From Hepsetus odoe (Eukaryota; Chordata; Actinopteri; Characiformes; Hepsetidae), in contig CM029369.1 in NCBI GenBank assembly GCA_017165825.1, positions 14,360,455 through 14,424,454 on the forward strand: a stretch of DNA of 64,000 nucleotides, read 5' to 3'. A program made the translations under genes and the position numbers. Numbering within the stretch: the stretch's first letter is position 1; each line of letters starts with the position of its first letter. The notes beneath the pieces were generated by a model. The model had not been told where the DNA came from. It ran no database searches and was given only the letters and a program-made list of their open reading frames with translations. This document shows, one piece after another, positions 24,817-35,085 of the stretch.

Positions 24817-26705
24817 GTAAGACCATCAATAATTTGGACCGTAGAGCAGCCTGTCATACTGCTGAAATTTTACAAATCTCTGTGGCCACACTAACAATCT
24901 CAGTAGAAAGCCTGGGTAAAAAATTGCAGTGTTTATCATGAGTAGCTAATGTAGTCCAGGCTAGATAGGCTAATGTAACCTGTCCAGGGTGTGTCCTCGC
25001 TCTTTCTACCCTGTGTGAGCTGGACACTCCAGCACCCCCCCACACACCCACCCCCCCCGACCCTAATTAGGACAAGTGCCCAGAAAATGACTGACTGACT
25101 GACTGACAGATGGGTCTATGAAAAAAGATAAGAAATTTGACCAGTGCTTAAAAGGTTTAGATTTGGGAGGCAGTGTAAAATGATTCAGAGAGAAGTGCCA
25201 CATCATCAGTTTGTTTAAAGTAACAAGCAGTTAATCTTTCCCTGGAGTTCCTGTCTTACAGTTCAACAGTCACATTTTTACTCATGCAGCTGTAAAACAC
25301 AAACATCCATTACTGAAAAAAAAAAAAAGAAATAACTGGCAAGGGCTGCTCGGTGTAAACTGCAGTTTGAACTGAATGAACCGAATTCTAATCGCATTTT
25401 TTTTTTCCTTTAGTTGTTGTCTCAGAAATTGCAGCAACATGTAGTCATTTGAATGTTGAATGTCAAGAAGATTCCTTAAAAATATAAGTGATTATTTTAC
25501 CCACTTTTTATTTGGGACTTCATCCAGCTCTTTATTCATATCCTCTGCATCTGTTTAACACAAGCACACACACTAATGTTTTTCTATGGAGTCAATATTT
25601 GCATAGTAGAACACTGCATGACTATCATAGCATCTCTCTGTCACTCAGTAGTGGGTTGTCATGTGATACTGATTCTACATTGTGTGCTACATTTGAAGGT
25701 TTGTAGTACTACCACATTATCAGCTGTGTGCACATGATAGGCAGGTTTCACTGACAGGATTTAAGCCTATTCCTTGACTAAAACTTTCTTTTAATCCCAG
25801 AATCAGAATCCCCCAGATTGCTGTAGTAGATCAGGACTATGGAACTGGACCCAATGTCCAAAGTACATTTAAGAAACCTTGACATCCAATGTTTATGAAA
25901 TTAAGGGTTTTAATTGGGGGTCTGCATACCACAATAATGAGCTTATCCTCTTCCAGGAAGGGTTTGTTGAGAATTACAATGAGGTCAATAGAGCATTAGT
26001 GACATTCTGGTGTTGTATGATCCAGCTCATGACAGTGAACGATGGTGTTTTATTCACTCACAACAACAGTTTCATGGCACCACAGCGTTGAGGGGCTTTT
26101 CCTCCAGCCAACCCTTCGACTTGAGCATGGAAGTCTACTCCTGTTCTATTGCCAGTGCTTTTATAAGGAGTTTATACAACTTGCCTGTGTCAGCAATGGG
26201 TCTAAGATATGTCTGGGAAATTTTGCACATATTTTTGCCTCATTGGGTCTCATTATAAGTCCTCATTAGAAGATTCCTTAGTAATCATGAATCTGAGCAT
26301 TTTCCAGCAGCCATCTGTCTACCAATATAAATATGCATTTTTGCATAAAATATGCAGTAAAAATATGCATTTTTGCATGTATTTACACCTAAACAGTATA
26401 TGTAAATGGATAAAAAAGTTTCAGTGCATGGTGCTGCAGAAGAACCATTTGAAGTGCCTGAAGAATTACTATTGTACATCTAATGGTTCCTTAAATTTAC
26501 AAAAAAAAAAAAAGGTCATCACTCATTTATGCTTTTTTTTCTCAGCACCATCCATTTAGGGAAACATAAAACATGGATATTATTGGGCAACTCCCAAAGA
26601 ACCTTCCCTGGCACCCTTTACATGTACATTTTATTTCAGAATGCACTGTATAATGCTCATCAGCTTCCTGATTTTGACCACGATCACTCAACCTTCACAT
26701 TCCAG
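24817..26705 (+). other. mylk intron, 1.9 kb
   Basis: Contains one teleost interspersed-repeat tail (24935-25110) and short A and T runs; otherwise plain. Confidence 0.7.
24935..25110. repeat. Teleost interspersed-repeat tail
   Basis: The pattern tgtccagggtgtgtcct, ccagcacccccc, gaccctaattagga and a terminal (GACT)n run is a widespread fish repeat end. Related text at 38028-38130 and 61641-61750. Exact family not assigned. Confidence 0.6.
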
Positions 26706-27014
26706 ACAAACCTGACCCTCCTGCACGCATCCCAGCTGCCACAGACATCCGCAAATCCAGCTTGACCCTCTCCTGGTACGGGCCCACATATGACGGTGGA
26801 AGTGCTGTCCAGTCTTATGACCTGGAGATTTGGAACTCATTGGATAAACAGTGGAAAGAGCTGGTTTCCTGCAACAGCACCTCCTACAATGTTCAGGACC
26901 TGCTGCCTGACAGACAGTACAAGTTCCGAGTGAGAGCTGTCAACATCTATGGTGTTGGGGAGCCAAGTGCAGAGTCTGTACCTGTGGAGGTGGGAATGGA
27001 AGACGAAGAGGATG
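26706..27014 (+). CDS. mylk: mylk exon: fibronectin type III domain
   Basis: One exon encodes the whole FN3: PDPPARIPAATDIRKSSLTL, SWYGPTYDGGSAVQSYDLEI, NVQDLLPDRQYKFRVRAVNI and YGVGEPS, then an acidic EDEED end. It is very close to vertebrate MLCK and shows no lesion. It is the last complete domain. Reading past its donor gives a stop at 27041-27043. Confidence 0.96.
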
Positions 27015-27241
27015 GTGAGCTCCACCTAGTGGACATTTCCTAACCATTTCAGTGTAAATTGGATGGAAAATCTTTTTTATGCCACTTGTGCATTTTTGAA
27101 ATCGGAGGGTTGTTCACAGAGTGGCAGACAGCAACAACTGACACATAAAGTGGCATATATTGACATTATTCCAATCTATTGTTATTGATTTTTAATCCTC
27201 AATATTGATGCAGCTTAATCACCTTTGTATTTAACTGTTTA

Positions 27242-27247
27242 AATAAA
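27242..27247 (+). terminator. Candidate intronic polyadenylation signal after the FN3 exon
   Basis: AATAAA lies 199 nt after the stop (27041-27043) reached by reading through the FN3 exon's donor. It could end a kinase-less mRNA. No evidence of use in the sequence itself. Confidence 0.3.
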
Positions 27248-27324
27248 AGGTAATCAAGCATTTTTCTTCTTCTTCTTGTTCTGGATATTTAACTCGATTA
27301 TCCTGTTTTGCTATTCCTCAACAG

Positions 27325-27351
27325 AAAGTAAAGAAGATGAAATTGACGAAG
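27325..27351 (+). CDS. mylk: mylk 27-nt microexon, acidic linker
   Basis: Encodes ESKEDEIDE between FN3 and kinase, where the family has an acidic spacer. Acceptor cctcaacag, donor GAAG|gtacat, phase 1 on both sides. Confidence 0.8.
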
Positions 27352-27553
27352 GTACATCTAATATTGATTATCTGCTCTGTTCAAATGAACTTTGTGGTAG
27401 CAGTTTTCACATTGAATGGATATTTCACATATTAGAATTTGTCTTTACAAATTTTGTCCCTGCAGAATATATAATGGAATAGACTGATGCATGTATTAAG
27501 GATCTTCCTCATACAAATCTGAACTATGTCCTACTTACTGTTTATAATGGCAG

Positions 27554-27644
27554 AATCAGAAAAGCAGACTGACTACAGAAACGTGACCATCAGAACTGAT
27601 GTGAAGGTTAAAGACCTCTACGATGTGGAAGACAGGCTGGGATC
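27554..27644 (+). CDS. mylk: mylk exon: start of kinase domain
   Basis: Encodes ESEKQTDYRNVTIRTD, then VKDLYDVEDRLGS, the start of the kinase N-lobe up to the first Gly of the nucleotide-binding loop. Donor GATC|gtgagt, phase 2. This is the last exon of the series without damage. Confidence 0.93.
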
Positions 27645-27790
27645 GTGAGTGTTGTATACAGCAATTTTTTCTTCAGCTTTTTAAAATTAAATAGGGTTAT
27701 CTCAAAGTGTCTTGTTCTACTATTTTATGTTTAAAAAACGGAAAAAACCTTATAAATGTTTCATTGGGGTTTGGTTTTCACTTGTCTCAG

Positions 27791-27992
27791 GGGTAAATTT
27801 GGAACAGTGTCTAAACTGATTGAGAAAGCAACCAAGAAGGCCTGGGCTGGGAAGTTTATAAAGGCATATTCTGCAAAAGAGAAAGAAAATGTCAGGCAAG
27901 AAATTAATCATGAACGACCTGCATCATCCGAAACTTGTGCAGTGTGTTGATGCCTTTGAGGGAAAGTCAGACATTGTCATGGTGCTGGAAAT
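27791..27992 (+). pseudogene. mylk: mylk exon: kinase N-lobe with 2-nt deletion and early stop
   Basis: Begins GKFGTVSKLIEKATKKAW (rest of the glycine loop), then AGKFIKAYSAKEKENVRQEI, which retains the ATP-anchoring Lys and the partner Glu. After ATT at 27903-27905 only four bases (27906-27909) precede the ATG that starts MNDLHHPKLVQCVDAFEGKS, where the family has six. The exon is 202 nt, but flanking phases need 204. The shifted frame ends at TGA 27948-27950, in an internal exon, so the transcript would be a nonsense-mediated-decay target. Splice sites are normal. Confidence 0.93.
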
Positions 27993-28025
27993 GTGAGTAT
28001 TTCTCTAATTTATATATATATATAT

Positions 28026-28447
28026 ATAGTACTGTGCAAAAGTTTTAGGCAGGTGTGAAAAAATACTGTAAACAAAGAATGCTTTCAAAATGGAAGTGTT
28101 AATCATTTATTTTCATCAATCAACAAAATGCAGTGAATGAACAAAGAGAAATCTAAATCAAATCAATATTTGGTGTGACCACCCTTTGCTCTCAAAATGC
28201 ATCATTTCAGTACACTTGCACGGCCAGTTTTTGAAGGAATTCGCTGGTAGTTAGTTCAAACATGACTGTGCTTCAATCCTCCGTAAGATACTGGATGATC
28301 ATCAGCACCTGTTTGCAAAACTGAAGATCAAACACCACTATAATCCTACAGAATCCCTGACTTTGTGCAAGTGTACCTAGAAGAACTGGTGCTGGTTTGA
28401 AGGCAAAAGGTAGTAACCTTTGCCTAAAACCTTTGCACAGTACTGTA
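28026..28447. mobile_element. Tc1-derived foldback element in mylk intron
   Basis: Ends agtactgtgcaaaagttttagg / cctttgcacagtactgta are inverted. Both arms resemble the 3' end of a Tc1-like transposase gene (AKGGHTKY-type end, read inward). Lies between two broken kinase exons. Confidence 0.75.
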
Positions 28448-28560
28448 TATGAAAGTGAAAGTGAAACCCTTGTCATTGTATATATTGTGTGTATATATAT
28501 ATATATGACATCTCAAGCTCTTTAGGTTTTGATCTTTCTGATTTATTTTGTATGATCTCT

Positions 28561-28772
28561 GTGAGCAGAACTGTTTGAGAGGATCATCGATGAGGATTTT
28601 GAGCTAACTGAGAGAGAGGTTATTAAGTACATGTTGCAGATTGTGGATGGAGTCAGTTTCATTCACAAGAAAGGAATTGTTCATCTGACCTGGAAACCAG
28701 AGAACATCATGTGTGTCAACAAATCAGGCAGCAAAATCAAGCTCATTGATTTTGGACTTGCTCTCAGGCTAG
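28561..28772 (+). pseudogene. mylk: mylk exon: catalytic-loop exon with lost acceptor, 5-nt gap and HLTWKPEN
   Basis: Encodes ELFERIIDEDFELTEREV, FIHKKGIVHLTWKPENIM, IKLIDFGLALRL. The conserved VSGGELFE start is damaged: gtgagc (28561-28566) is followed directly by agaactg, a 5-nt loss, and no AG precedes gtgagc (ctct does). The nearest AG, at 28567-28568, gives a frameshift. The catalytic Asp is gone: the family's CTGGACCTGAAA reads CTGACCTGGAAA (28685-28696), one G lost and one G gained 5 nt later, giving T-W for D-L. The DFG motif is intact. Donor CTAG|gtatct is normal. Confidence 0.93.
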
Positions 28773-28865
28773 GTATCTCCTTCATTTATAAGAGATTGTA
28801 TGAACATAAAAACTAACATGGAATACTTCCACATGATCATGCACTCATTTTCATCAAAATCCCAG

Positions 28866-29015
28866 AATCGAATAGAATAATCCTTTATTATCCCAAGAAT
28901 GGGAAATTCAGGTGTTACGGGGTTCTTTAAAAGAAAAAATAGAAAGAAAGAGACAATATATAAAAAATATATAAAAAATATATAAAGATATCCATATACA
29001 TATCCATATACAGAG

Positions 29016-29070
<55 letters not shown>

Positions 29071-29800
29071 TAATATATACACACACACACATATTATAGG
29101 AAAATTAATAAGTGAGAAGAATATGAAAAGAATATGAAAAAGGGAAAGATAACCTTATACATTAGAGATATATTAGTAATAAGAGTAAATAATCATAAAT
29201 TATTTAAAAAATTAATTATAAATAAAATAAATGTAAATGTAGATATAAATGTAAATGTAATAACAATAATAATTATATTATTATTATTATTATTATTATG
29301 AATAATAATAATAATAATAACAGCAAGTAATGCTAGTTGAGCTGTGAGTCTGGATAGCTGCAGGTAAGAACAGACTCATGTAGCGTTCCTTTGTACACTG
29401 TGGGTGTAAAAGCTGAACGAGTTGCTCAGTGCTCGTACAGTCTCATGCAGGGGGTGGGAGGTGTTGTCCATGGAGCCTCCCTACCTGCTCGGAGCAGATT
29501 TCAGCGGATAGCCTTAGACAGAGCTGGCCCTCTAGAACAGCTTTCTATTTAGTTTCCCTCTGTCCCTCTCCGCGATTCTACCACACCAGCAGACCACAGC
29601 ATATAAAAACAACAGAGGACGCTACCACAGTGTCATAGAAGGACCTCAAAAGATACCTGTTCGCCCCAAAGGACCTCAGCCACCTTAGCAGGTGAAGACG
29701 ACTTTTTGTACAGAGCATTAGTGTTTGTGGACCAGTCCAGTTTACTATTGATATGGACACCCAGGTATCTGTACTGTCCTCGGCATACACTTTACTAATG
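28866..29800 (-). mobile_element. LINE fragment, antisense
   Basis: The minus strand has KSRLHLLRWLRSF and FYDTVVASSVVF, seen in fish LINE reverse transcriptases, with stops and indels. The 3' side carries aatcctttattatcccaag. A (TA)n run and A/T-rich sequence lie inside. Confidence 0.65.
29015..29067 (+). repeat. (TA)n microsatellite
   Basis: Pure TA run of about 50 nt within the LINE-derived stretch of a mylk intron. Confidence 0.95.
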
Positions 29801-30241
29801 ATTAAACAGAATGGGGGTTCCTGAGTGTAACTATCTGAGCATCAGAGATCTTATGTTGGAGTCGCAGTGATGTCACAGCCATCCATGACTAGCAGTCCAA
29901 GAGCACGATTGGCCCTCATCTCTCTGGATGGGTTTTCCCTCTGCCCCATCACTGCACAGCTACCATGTACTTTAATCTTTTTGAGATGAATAAACTGCCT
30001 GCTTCAAAAAGTGCTGTTTGCCTGCTAGGCTCGGTTTAGATTCAGTTTTACACCCAAAATCAGCTGGTGAGAAACTGACCCTCAATTACAAGCTAGATGG
30101 TGTCCATTACCAATTTTGCTCCAGCAAGATAGGCTCATACCATACTTGACTCACTTGCTGTTCAACACAGGCTGTGTGCTTGAAACCAAATCACAGCATA
30201 GCTGTTTGTCAGTCATGTTTAAGTGTAATTCTCTGTTACAG

Positions 30242-30365
30242 AAAATGCAGGTTCACTGAAGGTCCTGTTTGGTACTCCAGAGTTTGTGGCTCCAGAGGTG
30301 ATCAACTATGAAGCAATCAGTTACCCTACAGACATGTGGAGCATAGGTGTCATCTGCTACATACT
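30242..30365 (+). pseudogene. mylk: mylk exon: activation segment and APE motif, exon itself intact
   Basis: Encodes NAGSLKVLFGTPEFVAPEVI, NYEAISYPTDMWSIGVICYI. GTPEFVAPE (substrate-binding loop and APE) and DMWSIGV are normal, length and phases are right. It lies downstream of the first stop, so it cannot be read in frame from the upstream exons. Confidence 0.9.
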
Positions 30366-31771
30366 GTAAGTGCTGTCAATTATTTTAAAATATATTTTTT
30401 TGTTTAACATTTCCTTTAAGAGACGATGCAAATGGAAGATGCAATGGACCAGCTGTTTTCCAGAGCAGATTTGTGTTTTTAATGTGTGTGCATGCCAGCT
30501 GATGGTAGTCATACTGAATGCATGTATCTGCAGCAGTAGGTGGTAGATCTAAGGAAAAGCCATAAGTATATGGACAGAAACCTTTTTGCTGAATCTTGGA
30601 TAAATTGTCTTTTTAGTACTGAGTTGGAGCTTTTATGAGCTCTCACGTTTGCAGGAGTGTGCCATTGCCGTGGTGCTGAACTTCTTTCTCTCACTAATGA
30701 TAGCTTGAAGATTCCAGGTTCTAGTTAGACCAGCTGAAGTGGCATGGCTACAAAGAAAGGAAAGACAACACCGGTATTTGAAGGCTGCAGGAAACTGCAG
30801 GATGAAGGTTCTGAATTATGCCTGGATCCAATAGAAAGACTGAATGCTTGGGTGGTTTCTTTAAAATAATTCTATAAAATAAAAGGACGCTGTGACACAT
30901 TGGTCAAACAAATGCACCGCTTTTGTCATAACTTAGGGAGGACAGTATTTTAAACCCGTTTTTAATTCAAATGAGCTTGTTTCATATGTCAATTAGGAAT
31001 ATCTTAACATTTAAAATGAACAATGTTTAATTGGAGGAATGTTCAAATGTATGTGTGAATTTTTTTGCCACTATAACACTGCAAATTAGAGATGCATTTC
31101 TGCAAGAAAATATGTTGTGGGATTGCGCAGAAGCAGTATAAAAATTCTGTTTTGGTGGTTGGTATCAGTTAGTATCAGTTTAAAAAAAATGAAATTAGTA
31201 TCAGGAAATAGTTTTATTCTGTATATCAGTGACGGACTTAAACCAATAGTGCATACTCCATGTGTATGTATGCTAATTATGTTGCGAGATAACTGCAGCT
31301 GAAAGTAACAGTAAAGAATTTCAAAGGGTTCCCCAAATACCCGTTCTGAAATGTTGACAGGCTGTGTAGATGCTGAGGATGCTTAAGAGCTTGCAACCTA
31401 ACTTATCATAAATTGATGAAGGAGCCATTAGCAGAGTGAAGAAACATCTGTGCTTGATCATCATCTGCTTATCTGTTCTGTGTTAAGCTTCATTTAGCAT
31501 GGTCCAATCATGATCAGCATGGTTAAAGTTGAGCAAAAGTAATAAGTTGAAGTTACTTCTCTCAGTCCTGAAACTCCACAGAAAGATGCGCTCACACAGT
31601 GATCACAGCCAGATACTGAATAGCTCTTTCGCAGATTAAACTTGGTTCTGCTGTTTGCTCTCAAATTGCCTTTCCCTTTTTACACATCCCTCTGTCCATG
31701 CGAGCAATACACTTTCATTGTTTCTGTCTCTCTGATGTTTGTCTTCTGTCTTGTCTTTTATATCTCTACAG
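30366..31771 (+). other. mylk intron, 1.4 kb
   Basis: Plain AT-rich intron with a normal ctctacag acceptor at its end. Nothing else seen. Confidence 0.7.
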
Positions 31772-31922
31772 TGTGAGTGGATTGTCTCCATTCATGGGGG
31801 ACAATGATAACGAGACACTGTCCAACGTTACCTCGGCAACCTGGGACTTTGAGGATGAGGCACTTGATGAAATTTCAGATTTCCATACAGAAACTTCATC
31901 AGCAATTGAAGAAAGACATGGC
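31772..31922 (+). pseudogene. mylk: mylk exon: kinase C-lobe with two indels
   Basis: Starts normally as VSGLSPFMGDNDNETLSNVT, SATWDFEDEALDEISD. The expected DAKDFISNLLKKDMK does not follow in frame. The nucleotides for FISN (ttcatcagcaat, 31894-31905) and KKDM (aagaaagacatg, 31909-31920) are recognisable in another frame. There are about 2 extra nt at 31881-31893 and about 4 missing at 31905-31909, a net loss of 2. Donor GGC|gtgagt follows. Confidence 0.85.
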
Positions 31923-32694
31923 GTGAGTTCTGTCTAACCGCTGTGTGTTGATGTAAACTCTAAAAAAAGTTTCTTTATCACTCCAAAAATATTTCTTGGA
32001 CTTTTGACTCTGTCTGATGATTTATTTAACCAGTAAGCTTTGAGTATTCAAGATTCCGTATAGAATCACTGCCTTTCCTAAAAAACCTTGGAAGAACTGA
32101 CGATGTAAGCAGTGGAAGTGCTGGAGGTCTGATCTCTGAAATGGAGTAATGAATATATCTTGACAGAACTCCACAAACGTTATGAAATGCTTAAAGCAAA
32201 TGAAATGTGTGTAGTTATGGACACGTTTCAGGTGAAATTATTTTTATGGGGAAAAAAAAACAAACATCTATTAAAATAGCTTTTCTTGAGAAGGAAAAAA
32301 ACAGTGTAAGTTAATGTAACAAAATTTTTGTCATCATTTCACATCATTTCTGTTGAAAATACTGCCACAGTGTAAATTGTACTGTCGGTATAAACTCAGA
32401 AATATCAAGTGTTCTTATCAAACACTTTTACCCAAAGAAGTGGGATATTTAACACATTTGAGCAGTTCTGAATAAAAGTGTGTGTGTGCTTTGGGGGAGA
32501 TATAAAGGGCTTTAATCTAGTGAAACAAATGCAGAGGTGTTGATTAGTTCCCACAGTGAATTTATTAAGAATCTGATGAGGTCAATTGAAATAATTGAAT
32601 GCCTGAATTTCTAAAGATAGCGATGTAGTTTGTGAACAATTTTGATTGTCTTTACAAACAGTGGCATTCAAATGTGCAGAATCAACATTTGCGA

Positions 32695-32752
<58 letters not shown>

Positions 32753-33158
32753 CAACCACATTTATAAAATTATGGCAATGTGAAGCCAGTAATATACAAC
32801 CTTTTTGATTTCAAATCACTTGTAGAAAATGGTGATCAAATCTTAAGAAAAGGTCATAAGAAATGACAATAGCTTATGTGATGAAAATGAAGTTAACTTC
32901 ACTTAATTATATTCTAAAAATATGCAGCCTTTGAAAATACCCTTTTAATGGTCTCATTTACAATATTTCCATTTGTTTGAAATATCAGTGATAATAATTT
33001 AATGCTTATAAACAATGTATAGTGTGAAACTTTCCATAGGGTTGGTGCTGCATAGACCTTAGAGAGATATTAATAAGAAGTTAATCTTTCGTTTTAATAT
33101 GTAGTGGTGAACATTTGATCAGATGTTAAAGTGAGAAACTTGATGATTGTTTGTGCAG
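31923..33158 (+). other. mylk intron with (TA)n tract
   Basis: Plain AT-rich intron except for a (TA)n run of about 50 nt at 32697-32746. Confidence 0.7.
32697..32746 (+). repeat. (TA)n microsatellite
   Basis: Pure TA run of about 50 nt in a mylk intron. Confidence 0.95.
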
Positions 33159-33283
33159 TGCTCGTCTGACTTGTGGAGCAGTGCTTTCAGCACCCCTGGC
33201 TCAAACAGGACACCAAAAATATGGAGGCCAAGAAGCTCTCCAAGGAGAGGATGAAGAAGTACATTCTGAGGAGGAAGTGGCAG
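33159..33283 (+). pseudogene. mylk: mylk exon: end of kinase and autoinhibitory segment with 1-nt insertion
   Basis: A one-base insertion (GG for G at 33175-33176) splits the expected ARLTCEQCFQHPWLKQ reading. After it the sequence reads DTKNMEAKKLSKERMKKYIL and RRKWQ in the family frame. Splice sites are normal (tgtgcag acceptor, CAG|gtgagc donor). Without the extra base, length and phase would match. Confidence 0.9.
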
Positions 33284-33452
33284 GTGAGCAAAGACTATCC
33301 GTGCTTGAATCTCAGCTGGAGTGAATGATAAATGGATCCCAGCTTCATACATCTCCACCATAAGACCTTTCTGAAGCCTTTGGTCTCAAAGCACCAGTGT
33401 TACACTATTGTTTAAAGCATGTTCTTAGTATGTATGTAAACCTTCTCCACAG

Positions 33453-33543
33453 AAAACGGGACATGCAGTACGTGCCATAGGTCGGCTCTCTTCCATGGCC
33501 ATGATGGCTGGTGTTCATGCCAAGAAGGGCTCCCCTACAGAAG
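33453..33543 (+). pseudogene. mylk: mylk exon: calmodulin-binding segment, sequence intact
   Basis: Encodes KTGHAVRAIGRLSSMAMMAG then VHAKKGSPTE. With RRKWQ from the previous exon this forms the classic basic amphipathic MLCK calmodulin-binding peptide, with its hydrophobic anchors kept. Acceptor ttctccacag, donor GAAG|gtacca. Unlike its neighbours it carries no lesion. Confidence 0.9.
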
Positions 33544-33999
33544 GTACCATGGCAACAGCTTTTCTGCCTGCTTCAGCCTTCATTCTGTGTTTTATTAATG
33601 GCAGCCAGTGAATCCCTTTGACCTCATCTGCCAAATGCCCACATGGAGATGGGCACAGTAAAAGCCACTGCCTCATTGTTAATAGATGCCCAAAACTTTA
33701 ATTAATCAAAGCCTAGAGAACCACAACTGGAAAAGGTTGCAATAAGTAAATACATTTTTGTGGGATGTCAGTTTGGCCATGTTAACTCCTAGTGCCAGGT
33801 AAAAATGGCACACCTGATATATAAACTTTTCAAGGTGCTTAATATCTAACATTGCCATTACACTTCTGACCACAGCATTTTTGTCATTATCTCTTTAATT
33901 GATCGTACTTAATTCAATTTGTAACGTGACATATCTGACACCAACCCATTTCTGGGGATTGAATTGTTCTTTTGGTTTTTTTTTGCTTCTTTGCAATAG
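33544..33999 (+). other. mylk intron, 0.46 kb
   Basis: Short intron before the telokin part. In mammals a telokin promoter lies in this part of the gene; I see no motif strong enough to claim one here. Confidence 0.6.
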
Positions 34000-34123
34000 A
34001 GGAAAATCATTCTCAGAGGAATTTGAGCAGAAGGAGCCCAATTTGTTTCCATCTTCAGTTCAGTGATTAAGGATGTGGAAGTGGTGGAGGGTAGTGCTGC
34101 ACGCTTTGACTGCAAGATTGAGG
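34000..34123 (+). pseudogene. mylk: mylk exon: first half of telokin Ig with frameshift
   Basis: The start (EENHSQRNLS) follows in the family frame, but the conserved IKDVEVVEGSAARFDCKIE near the end (34062-34122) is in a different frame. A net 1-nt shift lies between about 34013 and 34060; reading on from the start gives a stop at 34062-34064 or so. Exon length is 124 nt where flanking phases need a multiple of three plus three. Splice sites look normal. Confidence 0.85.
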
Positions 34124-34627
34124 GTACTATAACACAGATCTTTTAGTTCACCAAACAATAATGTTTAAAAGATTTTATGTCAAGCTGTTTATCTGGGCAG
34201 TAAATAAAGAAAACAAAACATATCACATATAAAAAACAAATAAGCAAATGAATAGTATGGTGTGATTTGATATATAAGTGTGTTAGCTCAACCATTTCTG
34301 AAACTTTCCTTAAGGAAGCCAAGGATTTATAGTTAACATACAAGACTTAGTTCTACTAATGACTTGTAAATGTCCAAAAAGGTAATTTATCAGGCAACAT
34401 CCTTTACTTGTAAAGATAATGTAAACAGTTTTTTAAGAGTAATTTTGAAACAAAGTTTTGTAAACAAATGGTCAAGCCCCTCCAAATTCTAAGTGAAGCA
34501 GGGGAACAGTGTGACACATTTGTGAAAGTGTTGTAGAAAGGTTATTAAACCTCAAACATGTTTAGTTACAGTGTTAAGTATTTTACCTATGTAAAAATAT
34601 TATGAAGTGAAGGTGACGATTTATCAT

Positions 34628-34757
34628 TGCGCCCGGAGAGCAGTGATGGGGTTGGTACCTTGGTCAAGGGTACCTCAGGGTAACTGATCTAGGATTTGAG
34701 CCCACAACACCCTAACCCTGGGACCTAGTCCCTAACCACTAAGCCTCCCATGCCCTA
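34628..34757 (-). mobile_element. SINE family A fragment, antisense
   Basis: Shows gcccggagagcagtgatggg, ggtcaagggtacctcagggt and ccctaaccactaagcc. Confidence 0.75.
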
Positions 34758-34825
34758 GTGGACAGATCTAATACCCTGTTCATATGCATATGTTTTCCTA
34801 TGTTTCTATATGTTTTGTATATGGG

Positions 34826-35028
34826 GTGGTGGTGGTCTAGTGGTAGGTTACAGGCCTATAGCTCAAGAGGTCCCAGGTTTGAATCCCACCTCTGGCACTA
34901 CCACCACTGGGTCCCTGAGCATGATTTTTAACCCTCGAGTTGCTCCAGGGGGACTGTCCCTGTAAGGACATGGAAGTCGTTCTGGATAAGAGAGTCTGCT
35001 AAACTGCTGCGAATGAATGAATGAATGT
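34826..35028 (+). mobile_element. tRNA-derived SINE (family B) with L2-type tail
   Basis: tRNA-like head ggtggtctagtggtaggtt and B box ggtttgaatccc; then a ccctgagc...aaccctc..ttgctccagggggactgtcc body and a tail ctggataagagagtctgcta with (GAAT)n. The tail matches, in reverse complement, the 3' end of the L2-like LINE at 12640. Confidence 0.8.
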
Positions 35029-35085
35029 TAGTTGACCCTGGTTGTTATACAGAGTTTACATCTATTTGTGCACTCATTTATTCAG

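Larger units (their letters stand above)
34124..35085 (+). other. mylk last intron, 1 kb, with two SINEs
   Basis: Holds an antisense SINE fragment (34628-34757) and a different sense SINE (34826-35028) that ends about 57 nt before the last exon. Confidence 0.7.
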
